The notes beneath the pieces were generated by a model. The model did not search any database, was not told the origin of the DNA, and saw only the letters and a list, made by a program, of their open reading frames with translations. Position numbers and translations under genes: made by a program. Shown here piece by piece: positions 1-5,894 of a stretch of 7,520 bases of DNA. Every line of letters starts with the position of its first letter. The first letter of the stretch is position 1. This DNA comes from CAZOZK01 sp964584245. GTDB lineage: Bacteria > Patescibacteriota > Microgenomatia > UBA1400 > PJMF01. The stretch spans positions 1-7,520 of the forward strand of contig CAZOZK010000058.1 in assembly GCA_964584245.1 (NCBI GenBank). The letters run 5' to 3'.

Positions 1-15
1 TATTTCTATTACAAC

Positions 16-45
16 AGCTTAAAATACATACTATTAATTTTAGCT
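16..45 (-). repeat. Imperfect AT-rich inverted repeat just after the last gene
   Basis: Read on the minus strand, AGCTAAAAT is followed by an 11-base loop and then ATTTTAAGCT, which is its reverse complement apart from one extra A. The hairpin begins five bases after the TGA of the kinase-like gene, so it could be a 3' mRNA stem or a weak terminator. There is no T run after the stem and the stem is mostly A-T, so a standard intrinsic terminator is not supported. Confidence 0.25.
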
Positions 46-49
46 TTGG

Positions 50-862
50 TCACCCCAACATGCTTTTAAACTCATCTATGAACTGGTCATAATACCTACC
101 ATTAGGGTCATGAATCAGGTTGTTCGTGTCAAGTAAAAGCAATTTACCATTAACAACAATTAAATGATCTTCATTACCACGAAGCATTTTAGGATCTGGG
201 ACTAATCCTGTTCTATTGTATAAGTCTTCTATTTGATATAAAAAAGTAGCAATCTGTTGTTTTAGTTCTGGTGAGATAGTTGTAGGATCCAAACTAAAAA
301 GGCTCTGTCGATTTTTAATATATGGTACAGTCATTATTTCAATTTCTTGTCCTTTTTCTAAGTAAATTTCACGATCATCTTCTGTCATTTTTTTGTTATT
401 TCTCTTCAGTAACATCACTCTCCGTTCTTCTTCTGGCTTATTAGCAGTAATTTGTTCTGGAATCATAAGCTTTCCAAAGCGAGCTGGTAAAATAAATCCT
501 TTGAAAGTAATTTCATGAATTGCATGCTCTAGAATAAGCAATCGAGTAAGTTCACTTAATTTGTCATCTGTCTTAAGATTAATGATATCGATGTATTTCT
601 TACCAAGGTACTCTGCTGTCCTCTTATCTTTAAAGACATTTCGCCTAGCCTCAAGATAAGGGGGATAGACATTCGGTTTGATCGTTTTTACAAAAAGATC
701 TCGACTTTCCTCTCCTTCGGCCGGCCTGATAGTTGGTCCCACGTACACACCTCCATCACTACTTAACAACTCAAAATGTTGTACTTGCTGCAAACCAGTC
801 AACCAATCTTTCGGTTTATTAAAAAAAATTTCAGATTGTGACTCTATGAATAATTCATGCAT
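50..862 (-). CDS. Hypothetical protein with a degenerate kinase-like fold
   Basis: This 270-residue soluble protein has no signal peptide or membrane segment. I do not recognise a named family, but the order of motifs resembles a protein-kinase/aminoglycoside-kinase-like fold. A beta-3-like lysine is seen in LFVKTIKP (K59). A catalytic-loop-like segment contains TGLVPD (D223) and then GN (N230). A metal-binding-like LLLLDTNN follows (D245). Asp to Asn spacing is 7, against 5 in classical kinases, and the His/Tyr-Arg-Asp triplet is replaced by Val-Pro-Asp. It may therefore be a divergent small-molecule kinase or a pseudokinase. ATG at 862 is the first start after an in-frame TGA at 877-875. 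It has no Shine-Dalgarno sequence but does have an extended -10 element six bases upstream. It is the last gene of the left block. The open frame is secure; the function is inferred from motif order only. Confidence 0.75.
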   Translation of the reverse strand: MHELFIESQSEIFFNKPKDWLTGLQQVQHFELLSSDGGVYVGPTIRPAEGEESRDLFVKTIKPNVYPPYLEARRNVFKDKRTAEYLGKKYIDIINLKTDDKLSELTRLLILEHAIHEITFKGFILPARFGKLMIPEQITANKPEEERRVMLLKRNNKKMTEDDREIYLEKGQEIEIMTVPYIKNRQSLFSLDPTTISPELKQQIATFLYQIEDLYNRTGLVPDPKMLRGNEDHLIVVNGKLLLLDTNNLIHDPNGRYYDQFIDEFKSMLG

Positions 863-868
863 GAAAGA

Positions 869-877
869 AGTATATCA
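869..877 (-). promoter_or_regulatory. Possible extended -10 promoter (TGATATACT)
   Basis: On the minus strand TGATATACT matches the extended -10 pattern TGnTATAAT with one mismatch. It ends six bases before the ATG at 862, so a transcript from here would be nearly leaderless, which fits the lack of a Shine-Dalgarno sequence. No good -35 hexamer is present at 16-18 bases. The motif is short in an AT-rich gap and could be chance. Confidence 0.35.
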
Positions 878-908
878 AAGACCATAGCAAATTAATGAAG
901 TTAATAAT

Positions 909-1013
909 CTAAGATAGAATCTTCTCTTGAACCTTCTCACTTTTTAACTCGCGCGAAGCATCAGCAGATATACACTTTGCCGTTTTGGAATCAATTTTAG
1001 AAATTTCTGGCAC
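909..1013 (-). CDS. Possible 34-residue small ORF after the Nudix gene
   Basis: A GTG four bases after the Nudix stop opens a frame (VPEISKIDSKTAK...) that ends with TAG and is rich in Lys, Glu, Asp and Ser. The frame is also open upstream of the GTG within the end of the Nudix gene, back to a TAG, with a TTG as another possible start. The amino-acid mix looks like a charged helix rather than random AT-rich translation. There is no recognisable domain or clear ribosome binding site. It may be a small protein, the remnant of a decayed gene, or chance. It fills most of the 155-base gap between the Nudix and kinase-like genes. Confidence 0.25.
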   Translation of the reverse strand: MPEISKIDSKTAKCISADASRELKSEKVQEKILS

Positions 1014-1017
1014 AGCA

Positions 1018-1578
1018 CTATTCAATAAACTCCCTAGCTGCCTCGATAAGTATCGTATCCCTTGGAACTATATATTCACTACCTTCGATTCCAATTGCAG
1101 TATTTTTTGATATCAGCGTGACTGCTTCGTCGTATGGAATCCATATCTGCTCAAAACCTTCGGACAATTCTTTTTTGGTAAAATTTGGCTTGCCTTTTTC
1201 ACCACTAACTTTGGCAAAGTAACAGTACGATATTTGTTCAATAGTGTACATTTTCCTATGTTCAATTATTTTCCCAATCTCATTTAGAATTTCTATCTCG
1301 CATCCAATTTCCTCTAAGCATTCTCTATGCAAGGCTTGTGCTGGTTCTTCACCTTCATCAATTCCCCCACCTGGAAGCTTGAAATAGTTGTACTTACCAA
1401 CATGGAGCAGTGCTACATTATGTTCGTTATCGAGCACAATCGCCCGGGCGGCTTCCCGCAACCTATAGGAACCAATCTCTTCTTGGGTAGCATGCTGTGG
1501 ATTTATTGTTGCGAGTAGTTGCATAGTTTCCTTCAATCCAACTCCGGATACAAAATTTTGTCGTTTTACTTCATTCAA
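1018..1578 (-). CDS. Nudix hydrolase
   Basis: This 186-residue protein carries a complete Nudix box at residues 71-93. It fits G-x5-E-x7-R-E-U-x-E-E-x-G-U, with G71, E77, R85, E86, E89, E90 and G92; the two U positions are both Cys (C87, C93). Nudix enzymes hydrolyse a nucleoside diphosphate linked to another group, using Mg2+ bound by the box glutamates. Substrate cannot be read from the sequence. The preceding strand (AARAIVLDNEHNVALLHV) and the LPGGG entry to the box are typical. The chosen start is TTG at 1578. It directly follows an in-frame TAA, and its TTGA overlaps the stop of the preceding short frame, like the usual ATGA coupling. An ATG at 1524 (M19) would also keep the whole Nudix domain, giving 168 residues. 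The first 40 or so residues are not part of the core domain. It is the middle gene of the left block. Confidence 0.93.
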   Translation of the reverse strand: MNEVKRQNFVSGVGLKETMQLLATINPQHATQEEIGSYRLREAARAIVLDNEHNVALLHVGKYNYFKLPGGGIDEGEEPAQALHRECLEEIGCEIEILNEIGKIIEHRKMYTIEQISYCYFAKVSGEKGKPNFTKKELSEGFEQIWIPYDEAVTLISKNTAIGIEGSEYIVPRDTILIEAAREFIE

Positions 1579-1664
1579 TTAAACTCATGCCACTCGCCCT
1601 CAGAAACGACCTCGATCTTGTCGCCATCAATCATGATTGCTGAGTTGTCATCCAAAGCATACAC
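1575..1664 (-). CDS. 29-codon frame: mini-gene or frameshifted tail of the upstream gene
   Basis: A GTG two bases after the TAA of the 198-residue gene opens a frame reading VYALDDNSAIMIDGDKIEVV and on to WHEFN and TGA. It ends in a four-base TTGA overlap with the Nudix start. Its residue pattern (strand-turn-strand with acidic turns) and richer GC look coding. The same frame stays open upstream of the GTG through FWLI. One extra base in the five-base homopolymer at 1673-1677 would fuse it in frame to the upstream protein, giving about 229 residues. So it is either a very small protein or the true C-terminus of the preceding gene, displaced by a real or artefactual frameshift. I favour the latter slightly. 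Confidence 0.4.
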   Translation of the reverse strand: MYALDDNSAIMIDGDKIEVVSEGEWHEFN

Positions 1665-1666
1665 TA

Positions 1667-2263
1667 TTAACCAAAAAGCTGTTGCACTAGTGTTTTTGAG
1701 GTGTGTAAAATTTCTAACCTAATTTTTAATTCATCATCGTTACTGCCTGTGAATCTTTTTCTGGTTAGAATAGTATTCCCATTCGATGTGGTTTCAACTA
1801 AATCACCTTTTTTAAAGCCCTTAGGCTCCTGACTTTGCAATCTTTCAATTTCTGTATTTCCCGATGTAGTTGAATAGACAAATCCTCCCAAACCAACAGT
1901 ATCAATAAATTTTACTTCAATACGTACTATCCCGGATTGAGAAATAGTTTCTTCAACATCATACACAATTCCATACTCTTTCCGCTCACCTTCTTTAGAT
2001 TGCATCTTCAACCAATCGCGAACTGTTTCGTTATTCGACCATCTATCAATTAAATCCCAGGTCTCTGAAGATATACTTAGAGGATCATGCACATAGTCTA
2101 GAATGAGACCTACTCTCAAAGGTTCTTCATCACTCGGAGCAGAATCTTCTTCTGATAAATCACCCTCATTGTTAGGTGAACTAGGCTTATTTCGAGCAAC
2201 ACTGTTTAATAATTCTTGAAACTGTGTAACAACGTCAGTATCTGTCTCTGGTGTTTTGTTCAT
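1667..2263 (-). CDS. Hypothetical acidic protein, 198 residues
   Basis: I do not recognise this protein. Residues 1-50 are low-complexity, acidic and Ser/Pro/Asn-rich (for example EGDLSEEDSAPSDEEP), so probably disordered. Residues 50-125 alternate hydrophobic strands and short helices (RVGLILDYV; TWDLIDRW; GIVRIEVKFID). Residues 148-172 (KGFKKGDLVETTSNGN) suggest a beta hairpin. The end (LEILHTSKTLVQQLF) looks like a helix cut short by the stop. No signal peptide, membrane segment or catalytic motif is evident. It opens the left block: the ATG at 2263 lies about 43 bases below a perfect TATAAT, with an AT-rich leader lacking a Shine-Dalgarno sequence. Its TAA is followed after two bases by the short frame that may be its real C-terminus. 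Function unknown. Confidence 0.7.
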   Translation of the reverse strand: MNKTPETDTDVVTQFQELLNSVARNKPSSPNNEGDLSEEDSAPSDEEPLRVGLILDYVHDPLSISSETWDLIDRWSNNETVRDWLKMQSKEGERKEYGIVYDVEETISQSGIVRIEVKFIDTVGLGGFVYSTTSGNTEIERLQSQEPKGFKKGDLVETTSNGNTILTRKRFTGSNDDELKIRLEILHTSKTLVQQLFG

Positions 2264-2305
2264 GATAAATTAAATTTACAGGTATGCTATAGATTGCTCA
2301 TTACA

Positions 2306-2311
2306 ATTATA
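2306..2311 (-). promoter_or_regulatory. Consensus -10 box (TATAAT) before the left block
   Basis: A perfect TATAAT lies on the minus strand in the 144-base gap between the DUF2130 gene and the 198-residue gene. It would place transcription start near 2299 and give a leader of about 36 bases. The region 16-18 bases upstream (around TAGCTG) is a poor -35, and there is no TG extension. The rest of the gap (2264-2407) shows no terminator hairpin with a T run, no RNA motif and no clear direct repeat. The box is the best sign that genes below 2263 form their own transcription unit, although read-through from the operon above cannot be excluded. Confidence 0.45.
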
Positions 2312-2407
2312 CTTTAAGTTAAAAGAATCAGCTACTCTACCCTTACATCTCATTCACGGTATACACATAACCACTACACTACTGATCTAACTCTCATATT
2401 TATTTTG

Positions 2408-3682
2408 TCATAAGGTATCAGAAATCTGAGCAAACTTCGCAGCCATAGTTGGATTGTCGCTGGTGAGGCGTTTAACAGAAACAGTCTCGACCTTATTGCC
2501 CGCCGTGAGCAGGTGTTTGTTTGACAAGCGCAGCGCTTCCTTAACACTTTCCAGTTTTTTGATCGTGGCATCAATGCCATCCATCGCCTCCTGAAACTTA
2601 CTACTCGAATCCTTCACGTTCTTCATAAAGCCATCTTGAAATAGCTGCAGTTCATTTTCAAAATTAGTAATATCCACATTTTGACTACGAACCAGCGCAA
2701 GTTCAGCTTTGTACTTAAGCGAGTTCATGGCCGCATTTCGAAGCAGCGTGATGATGGGAATAAAAAATTGTGGACGAACCACATACATTTTGGGATGCTT
2801 GTGCGATACATCAACAATGCCCGAGTTGTACAGTTCATTTTCCGCTTCCAGTAGTGACACCAACACAGCGTATTCACACTTTTTTTGCGTGCGGTCTTTG
2901 TCTAACTCTCGCAAGAAATCCTCGTTGCGCTTTTTGGTTGTGGTCTCATCACCTTCATTTTTCATCTCAAACATGATGGAGATAATTTCGTTGCCCGCCT
3001 CGTCAGTTTCACGGTAAATATAATCTCCTTTACTTCCAGAAGCCGCGTCGTTGTCTTTTTCAAAATAGGCGTTTTGGAAAGCAGTGGCGCGCAATTTGTT
3101 GAACTCAATCTCACAGTGCTGCTCCAGGGTTTCGCCCACCATTTTGGTGCTGAGTCGAAGTTTCATATCTTTGCGCAAAGCGATTTCATCATCTTTCATT
3201 TTGATGATGTCGTCTTTCGTTTTGAGTTCAGCCAAATATTTTTCTTGCAGCGATTTTTCGAGCAGTTGTTTCTCGGTTTCTTTGCTTTTTAACTCGCCTG
3301 CCAAAGAATCACGCTCTTTTTCAATTTGTTGAACTGCCTGCGTGACACTGAGTTTTTTCTCAACTTCGGCCTTTTCAATCATTGCTTTCATTTCGGCCAG
3401 CTCTGCTTCTTTTTTCGCTAACTGCTCGGCAAGGCTACGATCCTTTTGCGCGCGCAACTCAGCGAGCTGCCTATCTTTCTTCGCCAGTTCCTCTTGCAGG
3501 GTATTTTTGAGATTTGACTGCGCAAGTTGTACCGCTGTTTCTTTCTCTCGCTCCGCCAGCTCCAGCCGCTCATGCAATTCTTTGTCAAAGACTTGATCGC
3601 GAACTTGCTTGAGGATATCGGCAAACCCAGCCTCATCGACTTTAAACACTTTTTTACAATGAGGACAGATGATGGTGTTCAT
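2408..3682 (-). CDS. DUF2130 protein: coiled coil plus PD-(D/E)XK-like nuclease domain
   Basis: This 424-residue protein begins with a zinc-knuckle-like ICPHCK (C6, C9). It continues with a long charged coiled coil at about residues 32-175 (many Glu, Lys, Leu, Gln and Ala heptads), and then the DUF2130 domain at about 175-330. That domain shows GD (D220), a strand ending in FEMKN (E239-x-K241), and KDRTQKKCEYAVLVS. This matches the D...E-x-K core of PD-(D/E)XK nucleases, the superfamily where I believe DUF2130 is placed. A second helical region fills the C-terminus. Nuclease activity is therefore predicted from motif and family, not shown. It starts inside the end of the AAA ATPase gene (ATGA overlap) behind a strong Shine-Dalgarno sequence, so the two are translationally coupled and probably work together. 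Its GC content is clearly higher than that of the ATPase gene, suggesting a different origin. It is the last gene of the right-hand operon. Confidence 0.92.
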   Translation of the reverse strand: MNTIICPHCKKVFKVDEAGFADILKQVRDQVFDKELHERLELAEREKETAVQLAQSNLKNTLQEELAKKDRQLAELRAQKDRSLAEQLAKKEAELAEMKAMIEKAEVEKKLSVTQAVQQIEKERDSLAGELKSKETEKQLLEKSLQEKYLAELKTKDDIIKMKDDEIALRKDMKLRLSTKMVGETLEQHCEIEFNKLRATAFQNAYFEKDNDAASGSKGDYIYRETDEAGNEIISIMFEMKNEGDETTTKKRNEDFLRELDKDRTQKKCEYAVLVSLLEAENELYNSGIVDVSHKHPKMYVVRPQFFIPIITLLRNAAMNSLKYKAELALVRSQNVDITNFENELQLFQDGFMKNVKDSSSKFQEAMDGIDATIKKLESVKEALRLSNKHLLTAGNKVETVSVKRLTSDNPTMAAKFAQISDTL

Positions 3683-5850
3683 AGGTTATCCTTCCAGTAA
3701 CTATTAAAATGTTCTTCTGCATCATTTTGCCTGAAAAGAGAGAATAAAATATCTTTAATTTCTGGTTTAGTTTTTCCATTCTGTTCTGCTTCCATGTCTA
3801 CTGTTGAATGCTGGTTAACATCAAATAGTTTTTTTGCATTTCTATTTTCACCGTAAAAAGTCTCTTGTCCTTTTTTGGTAAAGTTCATGTATGTTTCGCA
3901 AATCTTTCTGCATGGATTGAGCATAAGGTCTGGAGTAGCATCAGTCGCTTGATACAAGAATGTCAGCTCTTTCCAAAGCGTTGCATAACTTGTTTTGAAA
4001 TCATTTTTACCTTTATTTATGGACTGGATTGTTGTGTACTTGCCATCTGAGAACAAATGGTATACGCCAAACTCCTCATAAAAGCTAATTTCTTTACCAG
4101 CTTTATATTTGATAGCAGTATTTGGGCGAACATTTAAGTAAAAGTGGACATTATGTGTAAGTAATAAGAAATAGTTGCCATTCTTGAGATTCTGATAATA
4201 CTTCTGGATTTCACCAATCATAATGTACTGCATAGTGTCGTCGTTGCTTGTCATTGGATCATCTAAAACGACAATCTTTGGTCTATTATCTTTGTCAACA
4301 CGTTCAAGATCAAACATGAAGTACAGAAAAGCTATGATATTCTTCTCGCCCTTACTAAGTGCTGTGATCCGGCGAATATTGCCATCATGCCCCTTAATTT
4401 GATATTGACCTTTTTGATTTTCACCTTCGTCCTTTACAAGTATGAGTTCAAATGATGAAATACCCATGCTTTTCAATAAACTACTTATCCTAATAGCTAT
4501 TTTCTCCTCATCTTTAGTTTGTGAGATAAGTTCTGTTCTTTCTAGTTGTTTTTTAGCCAATTCGTCTTTTCTATCTTGTAAATTCTTTTTCGCAATTTCA
4601 TTCATCTTACTGAATGTTATGAGAGATGTATTCTCATTAGTGTATTTAAATTTATCCAGCTTTTTCTGAATTTCATAAAATCTTAAAAAGTCCTTTGCTT
4701 TTCTCTGCTCATCAGTAAGATTTTTCGAAAGAGAATTATTATCCTCTACCAGAGAATTATATTGCATTTGGGCTTCACTAAAATCTCTAGGCTTGTCTAG
4801 TGTTAGGATCTTTGATTCAATAAAGAGATTTTTTTTCTTTTCGATCAATGCATTTTCTAGACCACCAAGATATGCTCTATATTCACTCTTCACTAGCTTG
4901 ATATTTATATTGAGTTGCCGAATTTGTTCGGAGTATTTTCCATAATATTTATTATCATCGATTTCCTTAATTGCATCAATTTTTTTTAACTCATCCTTAA
5001 TCTTTGTGACACCAGCTTCTATACGGTTTTCTAGCGTTTTCACCTCATTATTAAAGTAACTACCGAGTGCAGCCCACCTATCTTCACTAATCTCACTTCC
5101 ACAGAAAGCACAAACTTCACCTTTCTTGTGCTCGTGTATGTCAAGACCAATCTTTGCGAACTGCTGTTTATATGCGTTATGGTTGAGAGTAGGAATCGAT
5201 TCGTGTTGCCTTACACTTGTTTTGAGTACTTCATTTGTAGATTTGAGATAACTGTCCAGATCTATTATGGGTAGCTCTACAGGAACGACATCTGACTTCT
5301 TATCCTCTTTTATTGTATTTTTATTTGCCAATATCTCATCATGTGTTAGGGTTTTTGCCTTGTCAATTTCTGACCTAAAATTATTTTTGTCATAGTTAGG
5401 ACTGGCAACATTGGGATTATTTAAATTTTTTATTTGTTGAGCCGATTTTATATAAAAGTCTTCTATCTTTCTCCATTGATCATTGAAATTCTTTTCAGCT
5501 GATACGGCTTTCGAGAAAATATTATCTGTAGTATCTTCAAGTATTTCAATATCTTTGTTAATTTCAGTAATCTCACTATCCACAATATCAATTTTTTTTT
5601 GTATTTTTGCATTCTCAGTGCCAAGCGCCACTGCATCAAGTCTCTCATTAAGAGCTATACCATCAAAGTCTTTGAAAACATGGACAGAATAATCGTTTAC
5701 AAATTGATTGGCTATTTCATCCGCAATGGTTGTTTTGCCAGTGCCGTTTTTCCCGAATATAAAATTAATTTTTTTTGAGATCGGAAATTCTAAACTGCTA
5801 GTAGCATATTTGTCAGTGTGCTGTGATAGGTTAATCTTCAAATCTGCCAT
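3679..5850 (-). CDS. AAA/ABC-type ATPase, RloC/PrrC-like (AAA_13 type)
   Basis: This 723-residue protein has the split ATPase layout of Rad50-like enzymes. The Walker A (GKNGTGKTT, residues 33-41, K39) is near the N-terminus. Coiled-coil-prone segments at about 80-140 and 265-455 flank CAFCG (C247, C250), a zinc-hook-like CxxC. The ABC signature LSKGEKN (498-504), Walker B KIVVLDDPMTS (D530, D531) and H-loop LTHN (H566) follow. The C-terminal part has R648-x3-E652 and, after 29 more residues, H681 in NQHS. PrrC anticodon nuclease uses an Arg-x3-Glu...His triad (R320, E324, H356), and RloC combines such a nuclease with a zinc hook. The length fits RloC better than the roughly 400-residue PrrC. 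Related AAA_13 proteins of unknown function share part of this C-terminal pattern, so tRNA cleavage is an inference. ATG at 5850 has AGGA ten bases upstream. The gene is lower in GC than both neighbours. Confidence 0.9.
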   Translation of the reverse strand: MADLKINLSQHTDKYATSSLEFPISKKINFIFGKNGTGKTTIADEIANQFVNDYSVHVFKDFDGIALNERLDAVALGTENAKIQKKIDIVDSEITEINKDIEILEDTTDNIFSKAVSAEKNFNDQWRKIEDFYIKSAQQIKNLNNPNVASPNYDKNNFRSEIDKAKTLTHDEILANKNTIKEDKKSDVVPVELPIIDLDSYLKSTNEVLKTSVRQHESIPTLNHNAYKQQFAKIGLDIHEHKKGEVCAFCGSEISEDRWAALGSYFNNEVKTLENRIEAGVTKIKDELKKIDAIKEIDDNKYYGKYSEQIRQLNINIKLVKSEYRAYLGGLENALIEKKKNLFIESKILTLDKPRDFSEAQMQYNSLVEDNNSLSKNLTDEQRKAKDFLRFYEIQKKLDKFKYTNENTSLITFSKMNEIAKKNLQDRKDELAKKQLERTELISQTKDEEKIAIRISSLLKSMGISSFELILVKDEGENQKGQYQIKGHDGNIRRITALSKGEKNIIAFLYFMFDLERVDKDNRPKIVVLDDPMTSNDDTMQYIMIGEIQKYYQNLKNGNYFLLLTHNVHFYLNVRPNTAIKYKAGKEISFYEEFGVYHLFSDGKYTTIQSINKGKNDFKTSYATLWKELTFLYQATDATPDLMLNPCRKICETYMNFTKKGQETFYGENRNAKKLFDVNQHSTVDMEAEQNGKTKPEIKDILFSLFRQNDAEEHFNSYWKDNL
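3689..3695 (-). promoter_or_regulatory. Strong Shine-Dalgarno for the DUF2130 gene
   Basis: GGAAGGA ends six bases before the ATG at 3682 and lies inside the last codons of the ATPase gene. It fixes the DUF2130 start and shows independent re-initiation at the ATGA overlap. It is the clearest ribosome binding site in the window. Confidence 0.7.
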
Positions 5851-5856
5851 TTTATT

Positions 5857-5886
5857 TTTATCCTGTATTCAGAGCAATAAAGTCAA
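5857..5886 (-). promoter_or_regulatory. Possible internal promoter before the AAA ATPase gene
   Basis: In the 44-base gap between the HNH and ATPase genes, TTGACT (5886-5881) is followed after 18 bases by GATAAA (5862-5857). The first matches the -35 consensus at five of six positions, the second the -10 at four of six. The -10 ends six bases before the ATG and overlaps the AGGA ribosome binding site (5864-5861), so this promoter would give a leaderless message while read-through would use the AGGA. It would allow the ATPase-DUF2130 pair to be expressed apart from the methyltransferase and HNH genes. This is a pattern match only. Confidence 0.3.
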
Positions 5887-5894
5887 ATGAGCCT

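Noticed and set aside
941..952. Twelve bases (TTTTTAACTCGC) shared between the gap at 941-952 and the DUF2130 gene at 3288-3299
   Set aside because: Too short to be a repeat; flanks do not match, and both encode a common Glu-Leu-Lys coiled-coil pattern.
946..1018. Alternative 24-residue GTG frame overlapping the last base of the Nudix stop
   Set aside because: Its composition is not protein-like and it competes with the more coding-like neighbouring frame; no ribosome binding site.
1667..1690. Programmed -1 ribosomal frameshift at the end of the 198-residue gene
   Set aside because: The codons CTT TTT before the stop do not form an X-XXY-YYZ slippery heptamer, and I see no strong stem or pseudoknot just downstream. 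A plain indel is simpler.
2264..2407. Terminator or regulatory RNA in the gap after the DUF2130 gene
   Set aside because: No GC-rich stem with a T run was found in either direction; only a short imperfect dyad around GTATAC is present.
2374..2580. A 68-residue minus-strand frame over the end of the DUF2130 gene
   Set aside because: It overlaps the DUF2130 C-terminus in another frame, has an Arg-rich composition without a motif, and has no ribosome binding site I could justify.
3084..3596. Several long plus-strand frames rich in Ser, Phe and Cys opposite the DUF2130 gene
   Set aside because: They are the antisense shadow of a Lys/Glu-rich coiled coil, show no domain, and conflict with a well-supported gene on the minus strand.
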